DNA of 64,000 bases, from positions 95,069-159,068 of the forward strand of contig PBLV01000011.1 in assembly GCA_002721895.1 (NCBI GenBank), written 5' to 3'. This document shows positions 55,741-64,000 of this stretch, piece after piece. This stretch comes from Verrucomicrobiales bacterium. Its GTDB lineage: Bacteria; Verrucomicrobiota; Verrucomicrobiae; Limisphaerales; UBA1100. The notes beneath the pieces were generated by a model. That model was not told the DNA's origin. It made no database searches and saw nothing but the letters and a program-made list of their open reading frames with translations. The number at the start of each line of letters is the position of its first letter. Within the stretch, counting starts at the first letter, position 1. Both the position numbers and the translations under genes were made by a program.

Positions 55741-57435
55741 ATGTCCTATCAGGTCATAGCGCGTAAATACCGCCCGCAACGGTTTGCCGACGTGGTGGGG
55801 CAGGAGCATGTCACCACCACGCTGGGCAACGCCATTGCCTCCGGCCGCATTGCCCACGCCTACCTCTTCGCCGGACCCCGCGGCACGGGCAAGACGACCA
55901 TCGCGCGCATTTTTGCCAAGTGCCTGAACGCCACCAGCGGTCCCTCCGTGGATTTTCCGGAGCATGACGAGCGTTGCCAGGAGATCGCCGAGGGTCGCTC
56001 GCTCGACGTGCTGGAAATCGATGGCGCCAGCAACCGCGGCATCGACCAAATCCGTGAACTGCGCGACACCGTCAACTACGCCCCCGCCGCCGCGCGCTTC
56101 AAGGTGTACATCATCGACGAGGTGCACATGCTCACCAAAGAAGCCTTCAACGCCTTGCTGAAGACCCTTGAGGAGCCGCCGGAGCACGTGAAGTTCATGT
56201 TCGCCACCACCGAGCCCGAGCAGGTGCTGGCCACCATCCTCTCACGCTGCCAACGCTTTGACCTGCGCCGCATTCCCGCCGCCAAAATTGTCACCCACCT
56301 CGCAGAGATCGCTGAACAGGAGAAGGTGAAAATCGATGAGCCCGCCCTGCACGCCATTGCCCGAGGCGCCGATGGGGGCATGCGCGACGCGGAATCCACG
56401 CTGGATCAGCTCATCAGCTTTTGCGGAGACAACATCACCGAGAACGACGTGCTCTCCATGTTCGGCTTGGCCGCGCAGGGCCAACTGCTTGGTCTGGCGG
56501 AATCTGTTTTAAAAGGAGAAACCGAAGACGCCCTGCGACAGTTCAATGAACTGGCCGGCAACGGCAAAGAACTGCGTCGCCTAGTGGGCGACCTCCTCAA
56601 CCACTTCCGCAACCTCATGGTCTTCTCCGTCTCCCAGGGAGACACAAGCCTCCTAGAGATTACCGAGGCCGAGAAGACCGCCCTCGAAGCCCAAACACAG
56701 CTGGCCGACATGGACGCTCTCGGCCGCATTCTTGAGGTGTTGACCGACTGCGAACTGCGCTTGCGCGACGCCGCCTCCAAGAAGATCCTTGTCGAGGTCA
56801 GCCTGCTCAAGGCCGTTCAGGCCGCGGGCGCCATGAGCCTCGACGACCTTCTCGACCGGCTGCAGGAACTGCGCACGCAAGGCGGCACTACCGCCCCCCC
56901 CACGCAAGCTCAGGCCCGCCCCAAACCACAAACTCAACCGGCCCCCAAACCCAAGGCCGAATCCGCTCCCCAAATCCAAGCCATCACTACGTCGGCCGGG
57001 GACTTGACCGCCCTGTGGCCGGAACTTGTGAGACGCGCCGGCGAGCTACAACCCTTTGCCGCTGGCTACCTCACCGAGGCACACCCCGTTTCCTTGGACA
57101 ATGGCAAGGCCACCATCGGCTTCGCGCCAGAGTACGCCGACCAAATGGACCTCGCGGACAACCCCAAGTTTCAGCAAACTCTAGCCAAGTCATTGGAGCA
57201 GATGGGGCATCCCGGCTTCGAGATTCAATTTGTGCAAGCCGACCGACCCGCCGACTGGGAAAACCTGCCCACTCAACCCGCCAGCACTTCAACCGAGGCC
57301 CACGAGTCCGGCGCACCCGCCACGCCCAAGCCATCGGAAGGCCCGGTGGACACCGACGAGTTTAAAAACGATCCCCTCATCCAGAAAGCCTTGGAGGTTT
57401 TCAAGGGACAAATCGTGGACGTTCGATCCCCATAA
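55741..57435 (+). CDS. dnaX: DNA polymerase III tau/gamma subunit
   Basis: 564 residues. [20 protein letters not shown] opens it; Walker A is [13 protein letters not shown] (about 42-54), and Walker B is [11 protein letters not shown]. The arginine-finger segment is a [13 protein letters not shown] stretch. Domain III and a Pro/Ala-rich linker (about 385-415) precede the C-terminal tau region. The zinc module is degenerate: only one of the four usual cysteines is in place. No programmed frameshift slip site was noticed. It loads the sliding clamp. The gene has no clear ribosome-binding site, as it directly follows the SRP RNA. Confidence 0.93.
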   Translation: MSYQVIARKYRPQRFADVVGQEHVTTTLGNAIASGRIAHAYLFAGPRGTGKTTIARIFAKCLNATSGPSVDFPEHDERCQEIAEGRSLDVLEIDGASNRGIDQIRELRDTVNYAPAAARFKVYIIDEVHMLTKEAFNALLKTLEEPPEHVKFMFATTEPEQVLATILSRCQRFDLRRIPAAKIVTHLAEIAEQEKVKIDEPALHAIARGADGGMRDAESTLDQLISFCGDNITENDVLSMFGLAAQGQLLGLAESVLKGETEDALRQFNELAGNGKELRRLVGDLLNHFRNLMVFSVSQGDTSLLEITEAEKTALEAQTQLADMDALGRILEVLTDCELRLRDAASKKILVEVSLLKAVQAAGAMSLDDLLDRLQELRTQGGTTAPPTQAQARPKPQTQPAPKPKAESAPQIQAITTSAGDLTALWPELVRRAGELQPFAAGYLTEAHPVSLDNGKATIGFAPEYADQMDLADNPKFQQTLAKSLEQMGHPGFEIQFVQADRPADWENLPTQPASTSTEAHESGAPATPKPSEGPVDTDEFKNDPLIQKALEVFKGQIVDVRSP

Positions 57436-57441
57436 ACAACA

Positions 57442-57756
57442 ATGGCAAGCCTGAACAAACTAATGAAACAAGCCATGCGCGCCCAGCAGCAAGCTGAGGA
57501 GGTGCAGGCCCAATTGTCCGAGCGCACCGTCGAATCCACCAGCGGCGGAGGTGCCGTCAAGGTGGTCGCCAAGTGTGACGGCGCCATCCAGTCCATCAAG
57601 ATTGATCCCGAGGCGCTTAATCCTGACGACGCCGAGATGCTCGAGGACATGCTGCTCACCGCCGTCAACACCGCCATCAGCCAAGGGCAAAGCATCCAAC
57701 GCGAGGAGATGGGCAAGATCACCTCCGGCCTTGGTCTGCCGGGCATGGGCATGTAA
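57442..57756 (+). CDS. ybaB: YbaB/EbfC nucleoid-associated protein
   Basis: 104 residues. LNKLMKQAMRAQQQAEEVQAQ and the GGGAVKVVAKCDGAIQSIKIDPEALN core match the YbaB family. It binds DNA as a dimer. Order dnaX-ybaB-recR with a 6-nt gap is the conserved arrangement. Confidence 0.93.
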   Translation: MASLNKLMKQAMRAQQQAEEVQAQLSERTVESTSGGGAVKVVAKCDGAIQSIKIDPEALNPDDAEMLEDMLLTAVNTAISQGQSIQREEMGKITSGLGLPGMGM

Positions 57757-58361
57757 TGGGTGCCGCACTGCCGGATCCGGTCGCGGAACTCGTGGCCGCG
57801 CTGGGGCAATTGCCGGGCATCGGCCCACGCTCCGCGGAGCGCCTTGCGCTGCATCTGGTCCAAGGCGAAACCGGCCAAGTCAAGCAACTCGCCGCGGCCA
57901 TCCTGAGTGCGCGGGAAAAAGTTCAATCCTGCAACATCTGCGGCGCACTCACCGAGCAGCAACCCTGTGCGCTCTGCGCCGATGATCGCCGTGAAGCCGA
58001 CACCCTATGCGTCGTGGAAACCCCCGTGGATGTCATCAACCTCGATAAGTCCGGTGCCTTCAACGGCCGTTACCACGTTCTGGGCGGGCGCATCTCTCCA
58101 TTAAACGGCGTAGATCCCGAGGATCTGCGCATCGCCGAACTGGAGCAGCGCATGGAACAAGACCGCATCACTGAGATCATCCTGGCCTTGGGCACGGATG
58201 TGGAGGGAGACGCCACCAGCAATTATCTCGCCCAGCGCTTCTCCGCCCAAGGCGCAAAGATCACCCGCATCGCCCACGGGCTGCCCGCGGGCAGCGGCTT
58301 GGAGTTCGCTGACGAGTTGACCCTGAGCCACGCTCTTGAAGGCCGCCGGGAAATGTCATGA
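57756..58361 (+). CDS. recR: recombination mediator RecR
   Basis: 201 residues. The helix-hairpin-helix LPGIGPRSAERLALHL, a CNICGALTEQQPCALC zinc module and the Toprim domain with VVETPVDVINLDK and ALGTDVEGDATSNYLA are in order. RecR acts with RecF/RecO to load RecA. It begins on the last base of the ybaB stop. Confidence 0.95.
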   Translation: MGAALPDPVAELVAALGQLPGIGPRSAERLALHLVQGETGQVKQLAAAILSAREKVQSCNICGALTEQQPCALCADDRREADTLCVVETPVDVINLDKSGAFNGRYHVLGGRISPLNGVDPEDLRIAELEQRMEQDRITEIILALGTDVEGDATSNYLAQRFSAQGAKITRIAHGLPAGSGLEFADELTLSHALEGRREMS

Positions 58362-58960
58362 TTCGCGTCGTTGCTTTCGACATTGGCAAGGTCTTGCTCG
58401 ACTTTGACTATGGCATCCTCACCCGCCGCATGGCACCCCGAACCCGGCTGAACGAAGCCGCACTCAACCAACTGCTGAATCAATCCCCCCTGTTGGCTGA
58501 ATACGAATCCGGCCGACTGGACAACGAAGCCTTCTTCGCCGTCGTACAGGAAGAAACTGACTTCGCGGGTGAACTGCCGGAGTTTGCCTCTCTTTTCGAG
58601 GACATCTTCACACCCATCGACAAGACCATTGCCCTACACGCCCGTATCGAGGCGGCCGGCATCGCCACGTGGACATTTTCCAACACCAACGCCATGGCCG
58701 TCGCCCACATCAGCCGCACCTATGATTTCTGGCCGAGATTTACCGGCCACCTCCTGTCCCACGAGGCTGGCGCTTTAAAACCAGCCCCCGAAATCTATCA
58801 GGCCCTCGAAGATGCCACAGGCCAAGAGGGCGCTGAAATCGCCTACCTTGACGACCGGCCCGAGAACATCGCCGCAGCCCGGCAAAGGCATTGGCATGCC
58901 ATCCAATTCGACACACCCGAACAGGCCCAGAGCGACCTCATTCCCCTGCTCTCTCTTTAA
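58358..58960 (+). CDS. HAD-superfamily hydrolase (subfamily IA, YihX-like)
   Basis: 200 residues. Nucleophile motif FDIGKVLLDFD (Asp8), motif II FSNTNA, and motif IV YLDDRPENIAAAR. FDIGKV with Gly at the +2 position is typical of YihX-like sugar-phosphatases. The substrate is unknown. It overlaps recR by 4 nt, and its 3' end overlaps the opposite DUF309 gene by 23 nt. Confidence 0.85.
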   Translation: MIRVVAFDIGKVLLDFDYGILTRRMAPRTRLNEAALNQLLNQSPLLAEYESGRLDNEAFFAVVQEETDFAGELPEFASLFEDIFTPIDKTIALHARIEAAGIATWTFSNTNAMAVAHISRTYDFWPRFTGHLLSHEAGALKPAPEIYQALEDATGQEGAEIAYLDDRPENIAAARQRHWHAIQFDTPEQAQSDLIPLLSL

Positions 58961-59408
58961 AACAATCACGCCAAAGGCGCGGAGGCTGTTCCGTATCCAG
59001 CGGATTGGGTCCGGCGTCCCCTTCCTTCAACAGGCCCAGCCAATGGTCGATGACCTCCAGCGCCTCGTGTGAGGGAAAACCGTGGGGTGCCCACGGGTAT
59101 TTGGCCAAGTTTGACCGGGCCAGTCGAAAGAGTTTGGCCGACGCGTGCAGGCGCGGGCCGGCTGCGGGATATTCTGGATTTTCATGCATGATCAGATGCA
59201 CAAAGGCACCAGCCAACTGGATGAGCCCCTTGTAAAAATCCGCTACTGGCGCTGCCCGATCCTCCAGCCACAAGTCTTCCAGCACATCGTGCGCCTCGTA
59301 AAATTCGCCCGCATTGAAACACTCCAGCCAACCGAGTAAGTGGGCCGGCTGAACACGCCCCCTTAGGTGGGCAATACGCGCGGCGATGGCGGGGCTCTTG
59401 TGGCTCAC
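58938..59408 (-). CDS. DUF309 family protein
   Basis: 156 residues. The core FNAGEFYEAHDVLEDLW plus YKGLIQLAGAFVHLIMHEN is the DUF309 helical motif (His and Glu in EAHDVLE). The function is not established. It is convergent with the HAD gene (23-nt overlap of the 3' ends) and divergent from parB. Confidence 0.85.
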   Translation of the reverse strand: MSHKSPAIAARIAHLRGRVQPAHLLGWLECFNAGEFYEAHDVLEDLWLEDRAAPVADFYKGLIQLAGAFVHLIMHENPEYPAAGPRLHASAKLFRLARSNLAKYPWAPHGFPSHEALEVIDHWLGLLKEGDAGPNPLDTEQPPRLWRDCFKERAGE

Positions 59409-59471
59409 GGCGTGAATTTATTGTGAGTAGCTGAAAATTGACATCCCTTAGTCCCCCGCCCAGCTTGCCGC

Positions 59472-60365
59472 ATGGCAAAGACTGGATTGGGCCGGGGCTT
59501 GGGAGCGCTGTTGGGAGAGCAGTCCGCGGCACCCACCACCGGTGCGCCACCTCCCGAAACCTCCACGGACGAAACCATCAAGCTGGTGACACTGGATCAG
59601 CTGCAGCCTTGCCCCGTGCAGCCAAGGCAGGATTTCGACCGGCTGGCCTTGGAAGAACTGGCGCAATCCATTGAGGCCAACGGCATCGTCCAGCCTCTGA
59701 TCGTGCGACCTGCACGCGACTACCTGGAGTTGATTGCAGGAGAGCGCCGCTGGCGGGCGGCCAAGATAGCCGGCATGGCGGAGGTACCCGTGGTGGTGCG
59801 CGAGGCGTCCGATGCCGAGGTGCTCGAAATGGCCCTCATCGAGAACCTCCAGCGCGAGGATCTGAACCCCATTGAGGAAGCACAGGGTTTCCAGCGGTTG
59901 ATTGACCTGCACCAGTACACGCAAGAACAGGCAGCCGCACGCGTGGGCCGCAGCCGGGCGGCGGTGGCCAATGCGCTGCGCGTCTTGAAACTGGATGAGG
60001 CCGTGCAAATCCATGTGCGCCAAGGACGCCTTTCCATGGGCCACGCCAAGGCCATCCTAGGCATTGAGGATGCCACTCGGCAAAAATTGGCGGCGGAAAA
60101 GATTTTAAAGGAAAACCTCAGCGTGCGCGCCACGGAGGAACTAGTGGCCAGCCTCCAGAAAGGCAGCGGTGCCCCCGCGACCAAGGGAGGCAGCGCGGCG
60201 GCACCGGATGTTCATGTGGAAGCTTTGCGTAACAAGCTCACTGAGAAACTGGGAACGAAAGTGGCGTTGAGTTACCGCAAGGGCAAGGGTGCACTAAAGA
60301 TCCACTTTTACAACGACGACGACTTGGAACGCATCCTCGGCCTGCTGGGTGTCGATTCGGATTGA
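59472..60365 (+). CDS. parB: ParB/Spo0J-family chromosome partition protein
   Basis: 297 residues. The N-terminal MAKTGLGRGLGALLGE is the ParA-activating peptide. The nuclease-like ParB domain (about 30-120) has QPRQDFDRLALEELAQSIEANG and GERRWRAAK. The helix-turn-helix ENLQREDLNPIEEAQGFQRL stretch and a C-terminal dimer domain (about 245-297) follow. It binds parS and CTP in the family. parA is not adjacent. parS sites were not found by eye. Confidence 0.92.
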   Translation: MAKTGLGRGLGALLGEQSAAPTTGAPPPETSTDETIKLVTLDQLQPCPVQPRQDFDRLALEELAQSIEANGIVQPLIVRPARDYLELIAGERRWRAAKIAGMAEVPVVVREASDAEVLEMALIENLQREDLNPIEEAQGFQRLIDLHQYTQEQAAARVGRSRAAVANALRVLKLDEAVQIHVRQGRLSMGHAKAILGIEDATRQKLAAEKILKENLSVRATEELVASLQKGSGAPATKGGSAAAPDVHVEALRNKLTEKLGTKVALSYRKGKGALKIHFYNDDDLERILGLLGVDSD

Positions 60366-60402
60366 TCGCCCGGTCCGCTTCCTGTTTTCCTTCCCGGACA
60401 CG

Positions 60403-60966
60403 ATGCTGCTTGCATTAAAATATTACGGCGATCCCGTGCTACGCCGAAAGGGTGCGCGTGTGGACGCGGTCACCCCGGAGATTGAATCGCTGATCGAAGA
60501 CATGTTCGAGACCATGTCCGAATACAATGGCATCGGTCTCGCCGCGCAACAGGTCGGCGAGGCGGTTCAGCTGACCGTGCTGGATATCCGCGCCGTAGAG
60601 GATCGGCCCTCGACGCTGGAGCTGGACGGCCGGGAGGCGGATCCCAACTCCATCATGCCGCTGGTGTTGATCAACCCGAAACTCACCCCCTTGGATGACC
60701 CCGTTGCCGGCGGCGAGGGTTGCTTGAGCTTTCCGGAAATGTACGCAGAGATCACGCGCCCCGAGTCCGTGGCGGTGAAGGCGCTGGACCGGGACGGTAA
60801 ATCCATTGAATTCAACTGCGGCGGACTGCTCGCCCGCGCGATCCAGCACGAGACGGATCATCTGCACGGCATCCTGTTCATCGACCGGATGGATCAAGCC
60901 ACCAAACGGGATTTGCAGGAACAGTTGGACGAGCTGCAAAAGAAGACCAAGGCCGCGCTGCCTTGA
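60403..60966 (+). CDS. def: peptide deformylase
   Basis: 187 residues from ATG 60403 (MLLALKYYGDPVLR); the frame extends upstream and overlaps parB, but the family starts here. Motif 1 GIGLAAQQVG, motif 2 EGCLSFPEM and motif 3 QHETDHLHG (metal His pair and Glu) are intact. It removes formyl groups from nascent chains. The C-terminal Lys-rich tail is typical. Confidence 0.94.
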   Translation: MLLALKYYGDPVLRRKGARVDAVTPEIESLIEDMFETMSEYNGIGLAAQQVGEAVQLTVLDIRAVEDRPSTLELDGREADPNSIMPLVLINPKLTPLDDPVAGGEGCLSFPEMYAEITRPESVAVKALDRDGKSIEFNCGGLLARAIQHETDHLHGILFIDRMDQATKRDLQEQLDELQKKTKAALP

Positions 60967-60969
60967 GAA

Positions 60970-62493
60970 TCAGTACACCTTCCTCATGTTCGAGGAGAGG
61001 ATTCCCAATTCGCCGCGGTACTTGGCCACGGTGCGGCGAGCGATTTTCAGGTCCTTGTCCGCCAGTGTTTTGACGATTTGCTCATCGCTGAGCGGCTTGG
61101 ATTTGTCCTCGTTGTCCACCAAATCCTGAATGACCTGTTTCACGCTGGCGTTGCTGACATCCTGACCAGTGGCAGTCTTGAGTGCGCTGGTGAAGAAATA
61201 GCGCATCTCGAACAACCCCTGCGGGGTCTTCATGTACTTGCCGGACACCGCGCGGCTAACGGTGGTTTCATGCACCCCCACCTCCTCGGCCACCTCGGAC
61301 ATGGTCATGGGCTTGAGTTCGGACACCCCTTCATCCATGAACTCCCGCTGCCTGCCCACAATCTCCTTCGCGATCTTTAAAATCGTGTCGTGCCGCTGCT
61401 GAATGCTCTTGATGAGAAACTTGCCGTCGCGAATTTTGGACCGAATGTATTCGCGCACGTCCTTGGCATCGCGCGCACCCGCCAGCATGTCCTTGTAATC
61501 ATTGCTGATGCGCACCTGCGGCATTTCCTCGCGGTTGGAGGAAACCACGTAGTCGCCATCCTTCCATTCCACGAATACCTCGGGCAACACCACCATGGCC
61601 TCCGAGTCGGGTAGGAACGCGCGCCCAGGACGCGGCTCCAAGTGGCCAATGTTCTCGGCAATGTCCTGCACCTCGTCCACCTCAACTCCCAGCGCGCGCG
61701 CAATCTCGGGGAACCGCCGCCGCCCCAGCGCATCCATGTACCGATCCACCACGCGGTATTCCTCCGAGTCAATCATGCCCTTGCGCTCCAGTTGAAGCAA
61801 CAGACACTCGCGCAGGTCACGCGCGCCCACGCCCGCCGGCTCAAAGGAGCGAATCACACACAGGACCTCCTCCACCATGTCGCGGTCTTCATTGGTGGCC
61901 TGCATCAACTCCTCAACTGAAGCCTCGAGGTATCCATACTCATCAATGTTGCCGATCACCACCTCGGCCACGGTCATCTCGTCGGCGTCCAGGTCACTCA
62001 TGCGTGATTGCTCGGCCAAGAAATCCGCCAGCGTGATGTCCACCGTCAAAGAATCGAACATGAACTGGCGCCGCTCCTCATCGTCCACCGTGGGCCGCTG
62101 GATGGGGGTGGTCTGCGCGCCGTTGAAATGATCCCGCCACTCCTCGCTCAACTCAGCCAGACGCTCCAGCTCCTGCTGAAAATCGTCCACCGGTTCGTTG
62201 CCGTTCTCCTTCGCGGGATCCACCTGCGTATCCGCGGGCGGCTCCACCGCTGCTTCGGATTGCGCCTCGCCGTTTTCCGGCGCTGCCCCCTCCGCGCCGG
62301 TTTCCTCACGCTTGGCGATTTCCTCCAAGGGAACCTCCTCCAAAACGGGGTTCTCCTGCAGCTCCTTGTTGATCATGGCCCGCAAGTCCAGCATCGGGGC
62401 CTGCAGCATCGCCAGCGATTGCTGCATCTGGGGAGACATCGTCTGGACCTGTGCCAGCCGTTGTCCAAGCTGCATTCTGGGTTCGAACGCCAT
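60970..62493 (-). CDS. rpoN: RNA polymerase sigma-54 factor
   Basis: 507 residues from ATG 62493 (MAFEPRMQLGQRLAQV); the ATG at 62523 is also possible. Region I is Gln-rich: QTMSPQMQQSLAMLQ. Region II is acidic (about 70-115). The core-binding domain has AGVGARDLRECLLLQL and GRAFLPDSEA. The HTH ETTVSRAVSGKYMKTPQG and the RpoN box ARRTVAKYRGELGI are intact. Sigma-54 promoters need enhancer-binding proteins, none of which is in the window. It is convergent with def, 3 nt apart. Confidence 0.94.
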   Translation of the reverse strand: MAFEPRMQLGQRLAQVQTMSPQMQQSLAMLQAPMLDLRAMINKELQENPVLEEVPLEEIAKREETGAEGAAPENGEAQSEAAVEPPADTQVDPAKENGNEPVDDFQQELERLAELSEEWRDHFNGAQTTPIQRPTVDDEERRQFMFDSLTVDITLADFLAEQSRMSDLDADEMTVAEVVIGNIDEYGYLEASVEELMQATNEDRDMVEEVLCVIRSFEPAGVGARDLRECLLLQLERKGMIDSEEYRVVDRYMDALGRRRFPEIARALGVEVDEVQDIAENIGHLEPRPGRAFLPDSEAMVVLPEVFVEWKDGDYVVSSNREEMPQVRISNDYKDMLAGARDAKDVREYIRSKIRDGKFLIKSIQQRHDTILKIAKEIVGRQREFMDEGVSELKPMTMSEVAEEVGVHETTVSRAVSGKYMKTPQGLFEMRYFFTSALKTATGQDVSNASVKQVIQDLVDNEDKSKPLSDEQIVKTLADKDLKIARRTVAKYRGELGILSSNMRKVY

Positions 62494-62680
62494 TTCGGGT
62501 ACCCATTGATTACCCCAATGCATCACGCGAAGCAAGACGAATGGCACGCAATCTGCTTGGCCACGACACCTCCCCGCGCCAGCAAGGGGATCATCCTGAA
62601 TATACGCCCAAATTTGCCCCGCGCAACATGGGGACCGAAAAAAATTGTACCGCCACGACAACCTCCCTACACTGCCGTGC

Positions 62681-63529
62681 GTGGGGGAGGTGAAGTTCAC
62701 GATTTTGGGTAGTGGCTCGGCCGGCAATGCCGCCTATCTGGAAGCAGATGGCACACGGTTGCTGCTGGATTGCGGCTTCAGCGCGCGGCAGATCAAGCAA
62801 CGACTCGCCACTCTTGAGCGCATCCCCGAACGGCTCGATGGCGTGCTGATCACCCACGAACATTCCGACCACATCGCCGGCCTGAAGCACATCGCCGCCA
62901 AGCTCGGCCTGCCTGTCTATTGCAATCGCCTGACCGCCGAGGAAATCGAGCGCATCCACCGCACCCCGTTTGACTTTCGCCTGTTCGAAACCGGGCAATC
63001 CCTCGAGATCGGCAGCGTGAGTGTTGACACCTTTTATGTGCCGCACGACGCCGTGGAAACCGTCGGCTTCCTCCTGCACACCTCACAGGGACGAATCGGT
63101 TACCTGACCGACTTGGGCCATGGCACCCGCCTCATTGCCGATCGTGTCCGCTCGGCCAACGTGCTCGTCTTGGAAACCAATTACGACACCGACCTGTTGC
63201 GCGACTGCCCGCACCGGCCGTGGCACCTCAAGCAACGGATCATGGGCCGCCACGGCCATCTCTCTAATGAAGGCGCCGCTGAATTTGTCGAAACCCTTCT
63301 CCACGACGAACTCCATCATATTTTCTGTGCCCATCTCAGTCGGGAATGCAACACCCCGGAACTGGCCCAAGCCGAGCTCGGCACCGTACTCCAGCGCGCC
63401 GGTGCCCTGCATATTCAAGTTTCCATCACCCAACAAGCCCACCCCAGCCCCACACTCACCTTGGGACATGACACTCAAAACAGCGGTTTTTTACAAAAAA
63501 CCGTTGCCAATGCGGCGATTTCGAATTAG
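62681..63529 (+). CDS. WalJ/YycJ-type MBL-fold metallo-hydrolase
   Basis: 282 residues from GTG 62681; GTG 62690 or an ATG-less longer frame from 62645 are alternatives. KFTILGSGSAGNAAYLE opens it, and the metal motif is THEHSDH (about residues 64-70). Later ligands are in VPHDAVET, YLTDLGH and LSREC. YycJ-type proteins are 5'-exonuclease or phosphodiesterase-like, linked to cell-wall and DNA processes. It is divergent from rpoN. Confidence 0.85.
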   Translation: MGEVKFTILGSGSAGNAAYLEADGTRLLLDCGFSARQIKQRLATLERIPERLDGVLITHEHSDHIAGLKHIAAKLGLPVYCNRLTAEEIERIHRTPFDFRLFETGQSLEIGSVSVDTFYVPHDAVETVGFLLHTSQGRIGYLTDLGHGTRLIADRVRSANVLVLETNYDTDLLRDCPHRPWHLKQRIMGRHGHLSNEGAAEFVETLLHDELHHIFCAHLSRECNTPELAQAELGTVLQRAGALHIQVSITQQAHPSPTLTLGHDTQNSGFLQKTVANAAISN

Positions 63530-63552
63530 TTTCGCCCGTCTGTAAAAAATCT

Positions 63553-63578
63553 GCCTCGCTGTGGGCGAGGCGGTTTTT
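63553..63578 (+). terminator. intrinsic terminator after the metallo-hydrolase gene
   Basis: Arms 63553-63559 and 63565-63571 form a perfect 7-bp GC-rich hairpin with a 5-nt loop, followed by GG and five T (63574-63578). It lies between the two plus-strand genes. Confidence 0.88.
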
Positions 63579-63605
63579 GCATAGAACCCAACCAACCCCT
63601 CAAAA

Positions 63606-64000
63606 ATGTCGGAAAGAATTGGATTCGTCGGTGTAGGCCGTATGGGTGCGAACATGGCCCGTAGGCTCAAGGATCAAGGCCACAACATCAGCGTCGTTTA
63701 CGATGTGAATGTCGAGAGCGCCAACACGCTTGCGCAGGAATTGGGATGCCATCATGAATCCGACCTGCGTGAAGTTACCAAGAGTTCGGATATCGTCATC
63801 ACCGTCGTCACAGACGACAAGGCCATGCGCGATATCTTCAGCGGTTCAGGCAGCCTGCTGGCTCGAGCCGAAGGCACCCTGTTCGTCAACTGCGCCACCG
63901 TCAGTCCAGCCATTCATGTAAAGGTCGAAAAGTGGGCCGCGGAACACAAAGCCCAGAGCTTGGAGGCATGCATGGCCAGCAGCATCACCCAAGCCCGCGA
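63606..64000 (+). CDS. 3-hydroxyisobutyrate dehydrogenase-like protein, C-terminus cut by window edge
   Basis: 131 codons from ATG 63606 to the edge, no stop seen. The N-terminal Rossmann motif is GFVGVGRMGANMARRL (about 6-21), and DIVITVVTDDKAMRDI follows, as in beta-hydroxyacid dehydrogenases. A LFVNCATVSPAIH segment stands where the family has the substrate-site Ser. It uses NAD(P) to oxidise short hydroxyacids; the exact substrate cannot be told from the fragment. It has its own upstream region after the terminator. Confidence 0.85.
   Translation, partial: MSERIGFVGVGRMGANMARRLKDQGHNISVVYDVNVESANTLAQELGCHHESDLREVTKSSDIVITVVTDDKAMRDIFSGSGSLLARAEGTLFVNCATVSPAIHVKVEKWAAEHKAQSLEACMASSITQAR

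Overview
The window looks like a chromosome segment of a Gram-negative bacterium of the Planctomycetes-Verrucomicrobia group, most likely a Verrucomicrobiota member. This is inference from gene content. The genes are densely packed, often with 4-base ATGA overlaps. There is an outer-membrane apparatus (TolQR/TolA-like/TolB, BamA, OmpH). There is also a planctomycete-type cytochrome/DUF1501/PQQ-propeller cassette, menaquinone synthesis by the futalosine route (MqnD), and prepilin-like genes of a kind common in that group. No prophage, insertion sequence or CRISPR array was seen. No stretch without a gene exceeds about 300 bases.

Layout. 1-3204 (minus): tolQ-tolR-tolA-like-tolB, with tolB cut by the window edge. 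3440-9506 (minus): glgB, coaE, metF, moaA and a coiled-coil protein. 9652-13891: a DUF1844 protein, a parvulin isomerase, serA, maf and a DUF1802 protein. 13978-15690: a nucleoside-symporter-like transporter with an inserted periplasmic domain, then initiator tRNA and a strong terminator. 15726-19548 (minus): a Bcp peroxiredoxin whose catalytic cysteine codon is an in-frame TGA, pgsA, gltX, a ketopantoate reductase-like gene and HU. 19716-22307: an N-carbamoylputrescine amidase-like gene, gluQ and two pilin-like genes. 22356-28800 (minus): a Yej/Opp-type peptide ABC transporter. 28871-30927: mqnD and an aldo/keto reductase. 30929-39835 (minus): prs-rplY-pth-rpsF-ssb-rplI-dnaB-bamA-ompH. 39941-46308 (minus): purE, a lipoprotein, a very large DsbD-like protein and a GH18-like protein. 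46406-51540 (minus): the cytochrome/DUF1501/PQQ cassette. 51711-61000: an M16 peptidase, an aldose epimerase-like lipoprotein, SRP RNA, dnaX-ybaB-recR-HAD, a DUF309 protein, parB and def. 60970-64000: rpoN (minus), a WalJ-type metallo-hydrolase, and the start of a 3-hydroxyisobutyrate dehydrogenase-like gene.

The strongest unusual signal is at 15726-16208. Read through one TGA (codon 51), the frame encodes a complete 160-residue Bcp peroxiredoxin, and the TGA sits exactly at the peroxidatic cysteine. A hairpin with the shape of a bacterial SECIS element lies 13-38 nt downstream, with a G as the second loop base. This is best explained as a selenoprotein that ordinary annotation would split or miss. 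Other points of interest are a DsbD protein with three N-terminal sensor-like modules and two thioredoxin domains, two large insertions in the BamA POTRA region, loss of zinc cysteines in DnaX, and no rpsR in the rpsF-ssb-rplI cluster.
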